A DNA stretch of 41,314 bases from Minisyncoccota bacterium (lineage in GTDB: Bacteria > Patescibacteriota > Minisyncoccia > Moranbacterales > UBA2206), in the NCBI GenBank assembly GCA_031291955.1, contig JARLIA010000003.1, positions 1 through 41,314 of the forward strand, read 5' to 3'. Position 1 is the first letter of the stretch. Each line of letters starts with the position of its first letter. Made by a program: the position numbers and the translations under genes. The notes beneath the pieces are model-generated. The model saw only the letters and a list, made by a program, of their open reading frames with translations. It made no database searches and was not told the DNA's origin. This document shows positions 21,793-29,481 of this stretch, in pieces.

Positions 21793-22656
21793 TCAGAACC
21801 CGCGCTTGCGTCTTGCCAACGCAAACGGAATGATCCCGGCCAAAACCAGCAGTAGTGACGAAGGTTCCGACACTGAACCTGGCGGAGGCGGAGTGGGTTG
21901 ATTTGACCCGCCACCAGGGATGATAGGCACAATGATAGGCACTGGCCACCAAGCCACGTAGGAAACCGGCACGGCAGGCAGTGGAGCCGCTATGGCCGGC
22001 GGCGACAATTCCACAGGCCTTGGAATCGTCAGCTCGAAAAAAATCAGCTGACGATGAAACCCTGTGTCACAGAGGATGGCCACTTTCTCACCTGGCACCG
22101 GATGGAAATTCTTTCCGTCTCTCTCAGCTCTTACCAAGAAGACGCGGGATTTTTTGTCCAACTTGCTTTGGGGGAAAGTTGGATCGGTTAAGGCCCAAAC
22201 CCTAGCCTGAATTTCGTCGGGAGTTGCTCCAGATTTGTGATTCAGGATGTAGTTAATTACATTCCAATTGACCCTGCGATCCCAGGAGGGTATCGCTGTT
22301 GGGTCGTCGCTCGAGAATAACCTCACTCCTGAGATGGGAGTGTTCTTTTCGATTTGGAGACTCCGAGCGGCGCACCAGCCGAGATAGATTGCCCTATCCT
22401 TAATATCAAACGGGCCGCTGGAATCCGTGGAAATAATTTTGACATCGAAGCGGCTTTCTGATCCTCGAAAGCCCAAACGAATGGTGGCCGTTTCCGAAAG
22501 TTTGATTTCCGGGTAAGGAGCAGTCTCCGCAACCTTCACCGGAAGAGAAAGCGCTTCCTTTTTCGTCCACGAATTTATGGTCGTGGAATTGGCAGTTGGA
22601 ATAACAAAGAGCAAAACTGGCACTATCGATACAGCAAATAGGATATTCCTTTTCAT
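21793..22656 (-). CDS. Secreted protein with PEP-CTERM-like sorting signal
   Basis: The 287-residue protein starts MKRNILFAVSIVPVLLFVIP, a signal peptide. A soluble region of about 190 residues follows that I do not recognise (SGPFDIKDRAIYLGWCAARS, NVINYILNHKSGATPDEIQA, ARVWALTDP). Then comes a Pro-rich linker and the end SEPSSLLLVLAGIIPFALAR plus RKRGF. That tail (SEPSS, hydrophobic helix, basic end) matches the PEP-CTERM pattern recognised by exosortase, except that the first Pro is Ser. Such proteins are typical of Gram-negatives with exopolysaccharide and unexpected in a CPR genome; no exosortase is in the window. A consensus promoter, AGGAGG 5 nt before the ATG, and a private terminator suggest an acquired single-gene unit. 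Confidence 0.8.
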   Translation of the reverse strand: MKRNILFAVSIVPVLLFVIPTANSTTINSWTKKEALSLPVKVAETAPYPEIKLSETATIRLGFRGSESRFDVKIISTDSSGPFDIKDRAIYLGWCAARSLQIEKNTPISGVRLFSSDDPTAIPSWDRRVNWNVINYILNHKSGATPDEIQARVWALTDPTFPQSKLDKKSRVFLVRAERDGKNFHPVPGEKVAILCDTGFHRQLIFFELTIPRPVELSPPAIAAPLPAVPVSYVAWWPVPIIVPIIPGGGSNQPTPPPPGSVSEPSSLLLVLAGIIPFALARRKRGF

Positions 22657-22713
22657 TTTCCCCTCCTCAAAACGTTTAATTGTCTTGTGTTATACAGCCA
22701 TATTCGACTGGAT

Positions 22714-22742
22714 ATAATAAATCTATTTACCTTTTTTGTCAA
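22714..22742 (-). promoter_or_regulatory. Promoter of the PEP-CTERM-like gene
   Basis: Perfect TTGACA (22742 to 22737), 17 bp, TATTAT (22719 to 22714) on the minus strand, followed by a leader of about 50 nt with AGGAGG at 22667 to 22662. Confidence 0.75.
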
Positions 22743-22745
22743 ATC

Positions 22746-23330
22746 TTATCGGCACGCGCCCCACAATCCCCTTCCATTATTTTTCGCTTCCGTCTCATCG
22801 GCTTTGAACTGGGCGGCATATTTAGTGTCGGGCGGAAAAGTGTCCAGACGCGCGTATCCTTCTCGGACGAGATAGTCGTTGACAAAAATGTTGCCGACCC
22901 AAGCATAGCGAAGCAAGCGACCGTACATATCCTTTTCGGAAACATCCTTTAGGAGGCGCACTGTTTGCCCTTCGACCAGTTTCTTGTCCGCGGCGCTAGC
23001 TTGGGGCCCGAAACACTGGATTGGTTTTTTCGGATCGACCGTTTCCGGCGCGTCAATCCCGATGTAACGCACTTTTTCTCCGTTTTCCAATTCGATCGTG
23101 TCGCCGTCGATCACATATTTCACTTTGGCTATTTCCATCGTCGGCTGATTGTTTTCGGCCGGCGCGTTATTTTTCGTCTCTACTCCCGGTTGCGTATCCG
23201 GCACGGAGTCCGGCGTTTTTTGAAAAGTGAAAAAAATAACCAAGAGCAAAATAGCCGCCATCGCGACAACAAAGGCAATTTGAATCCAATAGCTTCTCGG
23301 CTTTTTAATTTTTTTATTCCGGCCGGGCAT
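22746..23330 (-). CDS. Membrane-anchored thermonuclease-like (SNase) protein
   Basis: The 194-residue protein has a basic N-terminus, one membrane segment (IQIAFVVAMAAILLLVIFF), a short polar linker and an SNase domain: VKYVIDGDTIELENGEKVRY, IGIDAPETVD, SEKDMYGRLLRYAWV, GRGLWGACR. The Asp in IDGDT binds calcium, and the Arg/Glu pair (RYIGIDAPE) and Arg of YGRLL are the catalytic positions, all present. It would degrade nucleic acid outside the membrane, perhaps for salvage in an organism with few biosynthetic genes. It is separated from the epimerase gene by a terminator. Confidence 0.92.
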   Translation of the reverse strand: MPGRNKKIKKPRSYWIQIAFVVAMAAILLLVIFFTFQKTPDSVPDTQPGVETKNNAPAENNQPTMEIAKVKYVIDGDTIELENGEKVRYIGIDAPETVDPKKPIQCFGPQASAADKKLVEGQTVRLLKDVSEKDMYGRLLRYAWVGNIFVNDYLVREGYARLDTFPPDTKYAAQFKADETEAKNNGRGLWGACR

Positions 23331-23354
23331 TTTACAGCAATCGATTAAAGTTTT

Positions 23355-23390
23355 TAAAAAATCAGCCCGGAACTTTCTTATTCCGGGCTG
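23355..23390 (-). terminator. Terminator downstream of the epimerase gene
   Basis: Perfect 10-bp stem CAGCCCGGAA/TTCCGGGCTG (23363-23372 with 23381-23390), followed on the minus strand by ATTTTTT. Confidence 0.9.
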
Positions 23391-23396
23391 AAAAGA

Positions 23397-24353
23397 TTAT
23401 TTTACCTTGTAATATTCCCGATACCAAGCAACAAAATTCTTGATTCCTTGGTCAATGCGGGTGGTTGGATGCCAACCAAGCTTGCGCAGTTTTCGGATAT
23501 CAGCCACTGTGGTCGGGACATCTCCCGGTTGCATCGGAAGCAGTTTTTTCTTGGCCTTTTTCCCGAGATTATCTTCCAAAACTTCAATGTAACGCGTCAG
23601 CGTCTCTTCCCGGTCGCCGCCGATATTCACCACGTCATATCCGGTGCATTTGTCCAAAACCGTCAGGACGCCTGACACGATGTCATCGATGTAGGTGAAA
23701 TTGCGGCTCATTTTTCCCCGGTTGAAAACCTTGATGGGCTCGTTTTTCATGATTCCTTCAGTAAACAGCATGAGCGCCATGTCCGGCCGCCCCCACGGTC
23801 CATAGACCGTGAAAAAACGCAAGGCCGTCACATTCAAGCCATAAATATGATTATAGACGTGAGCAATCAATTCGTCGGCTTTTTTGGAAGCGGCATAGGG
23901 CGAGATGGGTGTATCCACCGGATCGGTTTCCGCGAACGGAACTTTTTTGTTATTGCCATAAACCGAAGAGGAAGAAGCAAAGACAAAATTCTTGATTTTA
24001 TATTTGACGGCCGCTTCCAAGAGATTAACGCTTCCCATCACATTGACATCCAGATAGAGTTTGGGATTGAGCAGTGAGTTCCGCACTCCAGCCATAGCCG
24101 CCAAATGAATCACCTTGTTTATTTTTTCTTTTTTGAAAATACGCTCCACCAATTTTTCATCCCGGATATCGCCGCGATAAAGCTTGAACTTATAGCCTTT
24201 CAAAAATTTCTTGATCCGCGCTTCTTTCAATGTCGGATCATAATAGTCGTTAAAATTATCAATCAAGACCACTTCATCCCCTCGATCCATAAGCGCCTTA
24301 GCGCAAGCCGAACCGATAAACCCCGCTCCGCCGGTAATCAATACTTTTGTCAT
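23397..24353 (-). CDS. NAD-dependent nucleotide-sugar epimerase (extended SDR)
   Basis: The 318-residue protein has the Rossmann motif GGAGFIGSACAKAL, HLAAMAGVRNSL, ASSSSVYGNNKKVPFAE and the catalytic YxxxK in SPYAASKKADELIAHVY. RFFTVYGPWGRPDMAL is typical of UDP-glucuronate 4-epimerase-like enzymes. It probably makes a sugar donor for the surrounding envelope polysaccharide genes. Exact substrate cannot be read from sequence. The DUF4012 gene ends 77 nt upstream, on the same strand. Confidence 0.9.
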   Translation of the reverse strand: MTKVLITGGAGFIGSACAKALMDRGDEVVLIDNFNDYYDPTLKEARIKKFLKGYKFKLYRGDIRDEKLVERIFKKEKINKVIHLAAMAGVRNSLLNPKLYLDVNVMGSVNLLEAAVKYKIKNFVFASSSSVYGNNKKVPFAETDPVDTPISPYAASKKADELIAHVYNHIYGLNVTALRFFTVYGPWGRPDMALMLFTEGIMKNEPIKVFNRGKMSRNFTYIDDIVSGVLTVLDKCTGYDVVNIGGDREETLTRYIEVLEDNLGKKAKKKLLPMQPGDVPTTVADIRKLRKLGWHPTTRIDQGIKNFVAWYREYYKVK

Positions 24354-24430
24354 AGTGTTGTGTCTTTTAAAATATTAAATTTATTTTCACACTCGTCCTT
24401 GTCGGCTGACATTCTCCCCGCTTTCGCGAG

Positions 24431-25813
24431 TTATTGGAACTCAAACTTCAAGTCGTTATTCAGCGTCTGTTGCTGAGTGAAATTTCCCTTGGACGTTTTC
24501 ACGTTGACCGTGACCGGCACGCCTTCCACGCCGGACTGTTTTTGAATCAATAATTTGTAGTTATTCACGTCAAAGCCCTTGGGTAATTGATAAACGATAG
24601 TGCCATCTGTTTCTCCGCCGATCAACACGTCGCACTTGAAACCGAAATAGGTCTTATTAAAATCCTGGCCAGTCGTCACGTGACTAACCATGTGGCTTGA
24701 AGTGAACGTCGACCCTTGAGGCACGTAAGCCCGCAGATACGCGTGATAGTCACTAGTCCGCCAATCGCCGTGCGTGGCCGTGTTTTTGTAGTTAATATTC
24801 AAAGTTACGGTCGGAGGGGACGTAGTCAGGTCGATGTTATATCCCACTTGGCGCTTCATGTAATAATCAGTTTTCAGCGCCCCCATATTGGCGTCTACCA
24901 TCATAAGATAATCACCGCTCCACCCTTGGGTCACTTCCCCATCCCAATGGACCGACTCGATGTCTTTTTGCAGGGTCGGATCAGTGAAGTTGACCATAAT
25001 GTTTCTGTCTTGGAATTCCTGGTGGACCAGGTTGGAAATTTTGGAAATATTATTCAGACTGAACAGCTTGCTGATGATGATCGGCGCCATGGCTTTCATA
25101 ATGTCTTTCCGGCCCTGACTGTCCACTTTCGGATGTTCGATATAATATTCCTCGACATATTGCTCCAGATTGAGAGCCCCGTCAGTGCTGTTGAAAGTCA
25201 TGTTGTAACCCGGCACCGTGATCGGACCGGTAAGACCCAGGACATCATTGAAAACCGCAGTATTGACCGTGATCACCCCGTCGAACGTGCCGCTCCCGCC
25301 AGCCAAACGGTAAAAATATTCAGCCTTGGCCGCGTTGGTCGGAAAGTCCGGCGAAAAATTGGAATCACGGAATTTCCAGTCATGGACGTGCAACCACGGG
25401 CCGAACGGAAAAGGAGCCAACACCCCGTTTGGAATTTTCTGATCAAGCAAGTTGGCGTCCTCGACATAGGTGGACACAACTTGGCCATTTTTGACTTTGA
25501 GAATGGCATATTCTCCCAAAAATCCTCCCCCCGGCCGCAATTCCATATTGTTTTGCAGTAAAACCAGAAAAGTCCGGGTGACATCGTCATTCTTACTGAA
25601 ATTTTGCACCAGGGTGTTCATGACTGTCAGCTCCTGCTTCTGGTCGGCCGAAATGGGCAAAAAACGGGAAACTCCAGAAAGAGCGTTAAGCGACTGAATG
25701 CCGATTATGATTTTATTGCCCTTAACATAGGAGTAAACAAAAAAAGCGCCAGCCAAGAGCACAACTATGGTGACACTGGAAATAATCTTGCGACGGGTGA
25801 AAAATTTTTTCAT
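24431..25813 (-). CDS. DUF4012 membrane-anchored surface protein
   Basis: The 460-residue protein has a basic N-terminus and one membrane segment (ISSVTIVVLLAGAFFVYSYV). The extracytoplasmic region contains the DUF4012 signature FLVLLQNNMELRPGGGFLGE, then GTFDGVITVNTAVFNDVLGL and ITVPGYNMTFNSTDGALNLE. The family is widespread near polysaccharide loci of Gram-positives and CPR; its biochemical role is not known to me. It is divergent from the GT39-like gene, the two promoters sharing a -35. Confidence 0.88.
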   Translation of the reverse strand: MKKFFTRRKIISSVTIVVLLAGAFFVYSYVKGNKIIIGIQSLNALSGVSRFLPISADQKQELTVMNTLVQNFSKNDDVTRTFLVLLQNNMELRPGGGFLGEYAILKVKNGQVVSTYVEDANLLDQKIPNGVLAPFPFGPWLHVHDWKFRDSNFSPDFPTNAAKAEYFYRLAGGSGTFDGVITVNTAVFNDVLGLTGPITVPGYNMTFNSTDGALNLEQYVEEYYIEHPKVDSQGRKDIMKAMAPIIISKLFSLNNISKISNLVHQEFQDRNIMVNFTDPTLQKDIESVHWDGEVTQGWSGDYLMMVDANMGALKTDYYMKRQVGYNIDLTTSPPTVTLNINYKNTATHGDWRTSDYHAYLRAYVPQGSTFTSSHMVSHVTTGQDFNKTYFGFKCDVLIGGETDGTIVYQLPKGFDVNNYKLLIQKQSGVEGVPVTVNVKTSKGNFTQQQTLNNDLKFEFQ

Positions 25814-25854
25814 GTTAATTTTTTTATCAGGCCGGATTTAAAAACACAATTCAA

Positions 25855-25883
25855 ATTTTAGCTTAAAAATTCGAATTTGGCAA
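25855..25883 (-). promoter_or_regulatory. DUF4012 gene promoter sharing its -35 with the divergent gene
   Basis: TTGCCA (25883 to 25878), 17 bp, TAAAAT (25860 to 25855) on the minus strand. The spacer is part of an AT-rich inverted repeat (AATTC/GAATT arms). Confidence 0.7.
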
Positions 25884-25905
25884 ACCGGCCACTTGAAGCT
25901 ATAAT
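25877..25905 (+). promoter_or_regulatory. Promoter of the GT39-like gene
   Basis: TTGGCA (25877-25882), 17 bp, TATAAT (25900-25905); predicted leader is about 5 nt. The -35 overlaps the divergent one in TTTGGCAAA. Confidence 0.75.
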
Positions 25906-25916
25906 TAAAATGCTAT

Positions 25917-27704
25917 ATGAAAACGTCTAAAAACACAGAAAACCAACACCGAAACGAATTTATCGCTCTCCTGGGCTTATATTTTTTGGGCCTCGGATGG
26001 CTGGCGGTAATTTTGACCACCTTGGGATTTTTTTATGCTTGGATCCTGGCCGCCTATCTGGTTTTTGGCGCCGCTTGGCTCGCGCGACATTTCAGTCTTC
26101 ACCGGAAAAAGATTGTTTTCGGCCGCACCTTTCTGATTGTTCTCATCCTTTCTATTTCTACGATAATTCTCTGGTCTTATTACACCACTCCGACCATTTT
26201 CTCCGGACGCGACCAAGGATCTTTCAGCCAGGCAGCCGCTCTCCTCGCCCAAAATCATCGCCTGGCTTTTTCCTTCCCGGCCGAAAAACAATTTTTCCAA
26301 ATCTATGGACCGGGGAAGGCTCTAAACTTTCCCGGTTTTTATTACACTCCGAGCGGCGACCTAATCACTCAATTCCCGCTTGGCTACATTTCCTGGCTGG
26401 CCATTTTCTTCGCCTTTTTCGGCCTCACCGGCTTCATCCTGGCCAACGCCGTCTCTTTTTTGATTTTCCTTTTGTCTTTTTATCTTCTGGCCCGGAAATA
26501 TAGCCAGCGTGATTTTTCCTTGATCGCGGTCTTTTTCGTCCTGACATCTTTCATCTTTGCCTGGTTTTTCAAATTCACCTTGAGCGAAAATCTGGCCCTG
26601 GCGCTCGTCTGGTTTGGCCTTTTGGAATTGGTCACTTATCTGGAAAAAAACAGCCGACTGCATCTTCTGGCCACGCTGGCTTCATTTGGTCTTCTGCTTT
26701 TCTCGCGCACGGAAGCCTTGGCGTTTCTGATTATGATCGCCGTTCTTTTGTTTATTGTTTTTCGCCACCCGCGAAAAATTTGCGTCGCCGTTGGAAAAAA
26801 ATTGGGTTTGACCTTAGCCGGCATGACAATCATTTATTTCTTCAGTTTCAAAGTCAATTTTTATTTCTATCTGACTGTTGTCAAAGGCTTCATCGCTTCT
26901 TTTTCTTCCCGCCCGTCTTTTGATCCGGGCGGCGGCAATCATTTCTTCGTTCCCTTTCTTTATGTTCTCAAGCTCTTTTCCGCCTACACCCTGATTAGTT
27001 TTCTGATCCTAGGAACGCTCGGAATCTTGTATATTTTGCGGCGAAAAAAATATCTCTGGCTCGTTCCCGCCTTTGTCATTCTGCCAGTTTTCGTCTATCT
27101 GGTTCATCCCGGCATTTCAGCTGATCACCCTTGGATGCTCCGTCGTTTTCTCTTTGCTGTGGTACCAGGGAGCATTTTCTATAGTGCCATCTTTCTGGAA
27201 CACTTCTTCCCCAAAAAAATCTATGCTTACATCCTGGCCGCTTTCGTGCTAACGACCAATCTTTTGGTATTGGCACCCTATCTGGCATTTTCACCGGATC
27301 GGAATCTCCTGCCTCAGGTAAAAAATATTGCCGCCAATTTCAACAGCTCTGATCTGGTTTTAGCAGACCCTCTCGCTACCGGAGACGGTTGGGATATGAT
27401 GACCGGACCAATGCGCTTCCTCTTGGGAAAGCAAGTCGTTTATTTTTTCAATCCCAATGATTTGGCCAAGATTAACACAAAATTGTTCAATCACGTATAT
27501 CTGATTATCCCCGACCAGAATTTTCCCCGCTATGCCCAAGCTGGTTTTCTGAATAAATTGATTACCATAAAAAGCTACCAGATTGAGACAAGCACACTGA
27601 CCACGGAAAATTCCACCCAAGAAACAACCTGGAACTCGACGATAACCCTGCCAGGAGTTCAAAAAAATATCATTTATGGTAAAATATACCTACTAAAGAA
27701 ATAA
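25917..27704 (+). CDS. Polytopic membrane glycosyltransferase, GT39/ArnT-like
   Basis: The 595-residue protein has about a dozen hydrophobic segments (for example LGLGWLAVILTTLGFFYAWI and LALALVWFGLLELVTYL). An acidic motif, FSGRDQGSFSQAAALLA, lies in the first outer loop, where GT-C enzymes carry their catalytic acidic residue. A small outer C-terminal domain follows. Such enzymes use polyprenyl-phosphate sugars to glycosylate lipids or proteins outside the membrane. It is the first gene of a three-gene plus-strand run with the repeat surface protein and a small membrane protein. Acceptor unknown. Confidence 0.75.
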   Translation: MKTSKNTENQHRNEFIALLGLYFLGLGWLAVILTTLGFFYAWILAAYLVFGAAWLARHFSLHRKKIVFGRTFLIVLILSISTIILWSYYTTPTIFSGRDQGSFSQAAALLAQNHRLAFSFPAEKQFFQIYGPGKALNFPGFYYTPSGDLITQFPLGYISWLAIFFAFFGLTGFILANAVSFLIFLLSFYLLARKYSQRDFSLIAVFFVLTSFIFAWFFKFTLSENLALALVWFGLLELVTYLEKNSRLHLLATLASFGLLLFSRTEALAFLIMIAVLLFIVFRHPRKICVAVGKKLGLTLAGMTIIYFFSFKVNFYFYLTVVKGFIASFSSRPSFDPGGGNHFFVPFLYVLKLFSAYTLISFLILGTLGILYILRRKKYLWLVPAFVILPVFVYLVHPGISADHPWMLRRFLFAVVPGSIFYSAIFLEHFFPKKIYAYILAAFVLTTNLLVLAPYLAFSPDRNLLPQVKNIAANFNSSDLVLADPLATGDGWDMMTGPMRFLLGKQVVYFFNPNDLAKINTKLFNHVYLIIPDQNFPRYAQAGFLNKLITIKSYQIETSTLTTENSTQETTWNSTITLPGVQKNIIYGKIYLLKK

Positions 27705-27714
27705 CCCTGTTTCT

Positions 27715-29091
27715 ATGTTTGATTTAACCAAAGAAGTTGCTCTGGAATCGTCCCTTCGGAAATGGTACCGTTTTTTGCAATTAATGCTATATTTATTGGG
27801 ACTGATTGCCGCCGTCTTTTTGGCGTACCTCATTTTATTTCCGCACAAGAATTACAATTATTCTTTCTCCTTGGACCCATCGTCCTCCAAAAACAGCATT
27901 AGCCAACCAATTGTCGACAAACAGCTTTCCGCCGACGGAAAGACGGAAGCCGGCAATGTCTTTGGTTTTGACGCGTCTGTTTTTGGCTATTATTCCCGCG
28001 TCACCGTCAACCTAACTTTGAATGGCGATTCCAATCCGCTCAAATCCCCCATTTTGAATGCCCAAAAATCCTACAAAGCTTTTCTTTTCGATGTCGGCGA
28101 TCCGGTCGGTTTCCGGGATGGATCGCTTCTCATGAACAACAATAAGTTTTATATCGTTTCCGATAATCAGCTACGGCAATTTTCCAACGCAGTAGCGCTG
28201 TCTGGTTTCGGTTATATCCCTCAAGACTTTATTTATGTCCCGACAGACGAATTGAAATATAATCCGATCGGTCCGGTCATTGCCACGGCAGACAGTTATC
28301 CTGATGACACCATCTTCCGAATAGCGGACAATTATTATATTTTGAAAAACGGAACACTGGAAAAATTCGTAAGCGACCAGGCATTCACCACCCAATATGA
28401 TCCCCGTCAGGCACTGGCCAAAGACGCGAATTTTCTGCAAAAATTTCCGCTTTCCAAAGACTTGGCCAGTTTTATTGACGGCACATTGGTTTCTAACGGC
28501 GGTTCGGTCTATATCGTGAGCGGTAATAATTTATTACCCGTCAACGACCCGACCACTTTTATCACTCATGGCTATCTTTGGGACAAAGTCCTGCCGGTCG
28601 GCGAAGACGAGATTGCCAATTATCCGCAAACCAAGCTGTTCAAAATTTCCGACCCCAACCCGGACGGCACTGTTTTCGCCACCCAAGACAGCTCCCAATA
28701 TTATCTAATCCGGGGCAACCAGAAGCATCTCTTGCCTGGCCCGGACATCGCCCACTCCTGGTTTGGGAAAAACGCTGCCATCCCGGTTTCCCAAAATGAT
28801 TCCCGAAAAGCCTTGAGTTGCAATTTAAAAAAAAATCTTTTTACCAATACTTATTCCTGCAATTTTTCAATTGACAGTTTCACAAATTTTCCCGGCACAG
28901 ACTTTGTCTTCAAGCTTTCCAACCAAAATGCCGTTCGGATCAATTCTATCAACCTTTCGTTCACGAAAGACATTAATCGGACCAATCTAATCTCATCTTT
29001 AAGCGGCTTGCTCAACCAAGCCAGAAATAACTATGAAATTTCGAAGCCTTCTCCGTCGGCCGGACCTGTCCAGACTCAAGCCGCCAACTAA
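27715..29091 (+). CDS. Membrane-anchored surface protein with four degenerate repeats
   Basis: A 458-residue protein with one N-terminal membrane segment (LMLYLLGLIAAVFLAYLILF) and a large extracytoplasmic region. Four units of about 50 residues share a pattern of D-G-(T/S)-hydrophobic, Y-hydrophobic(2)-x-G/N, then a short F/Y-G-Y-and-P end. They start at GFRDGSLLMNNNKFYIVSDN, TIFRIADNYYILKNGTLEKF, FIDGTLVSNGGSVYIVSGNN and GTVFATQDSSQYYLIRGNQK. They resemble repeats in CPR and Gram-positive surface proteins that often read as YLIENGKKRPI-like blocks. Two Cys (SCNLKK and YSCNFS) could form a disulfide. It lies 10 nt after the GT39-like gene, so it could be its substrate or partner. Confidence 0.65.
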   Translation: MFDLTKEVALESSLRKWYRFLQLMLYLLGLIAAVFLAYLILFPHKNYNYSFSLDPSSSKNSISQPIVDKQLSADGKTEAGNVFGFDASVFGYYSRVTVNLTLNGDSNPLKSPILNAQKSYKAFLFDVGDPVGFRDGSLLMNNNKFYIVSDNQLRQFSNAVALSGFGYIPQDFIYVPTDELKYNPIGPVIATADSYPDDTIFRIADNYYILKNGTLEKFVSDQAFTTQYDPRQALAKDANFLQKFPLSKDLASFIDGTLVSNGGSVYIVSGNNLLPVNDPTTFITHGYLWDKVLPVGEDEIANYPQTKLFKISDPNPDGTVFATQDSSQYYLIRGNQKHLLPGPDIAHSWFGKNAAIPVSQNDSRKALSCNLKKNLFTNTYSCNFSIDSFTNFPGTDFVFKLSNQNAVRINSINLSFTKDINRTNLISSLSGLLNQARNNYEISKPSPSAGPVQTQAAN

Positions 29092-29455
29092 AAACACGGC
29101 ATTGGTTACCTACAAGCTCGCAAACGACCTGCTTTTCATCCTCCTGATCTTCTTTACGCTGGCGTTTATTGCCGAAGGAATCATTCCCGGATTAGTTTCC
29201 ACCAGTTTCAGCCTGTTGCGTTTCGCCGTTCTCATCGCTCTCACTCTGGCGCTTATTTTCACAGTCGCTCCGCGAGCTGGCATCAAACTCAAAAAACCGC
29301 TCAACAAAAAAATGACCGCCTTGGTCATTTTCGTGACAGCTCTTCTTTTTTTCAACAGCCTCTTAAAACTGAGCGTTTATTTGAATATATTCATCAGCCT
29401 GACCGCTATCTTCGCCGGCTATTATACTTACGAAACGATATCGGAAGAAAATTGA
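29033..29455 (+). CDS. Small polytopic membrane protein
   Basis: The 140-residue frame has three to four hydrophobic segments (LLFILLIFFTLAFIAEGIIP, LLRFAVLIALTLALIFTV, MTALVIFVTALLFFNSLL, YLNIFISLTAIFAGYYTY). ATG 29033 overlaps the end of the upstream gene by 59 nt; an in-frame TTG at 29102, just after that stop, is an alternative start. I do not recognise the family. Position suggests a role with the two envelope genes before it. Confidence 0.6.
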   Translation: MKFRSLLRRPDLSRLKPPTKNTALVTYKLANDLLFILLIFFTLAFIAEGIIPGLVSTSFSLLRFAVLIALTLALIFTVAPRAGIKLKKPLNKKMTALVIFVTALLFFNSLLKLSVYLNIFISLTAIFAGYYTYETISEEN

Positions 29456-29481
29456 ACGCCTTGCTTTTTTTGCTTCCTGCT

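Noticed and set aside
24716-25561. A 281-codon open frame on the plus strand
   Set aside because: Antisense to the DUF4012 gene, whose motifs are clear; the plus-strand product is His/Arg/Val-rich without domain features.
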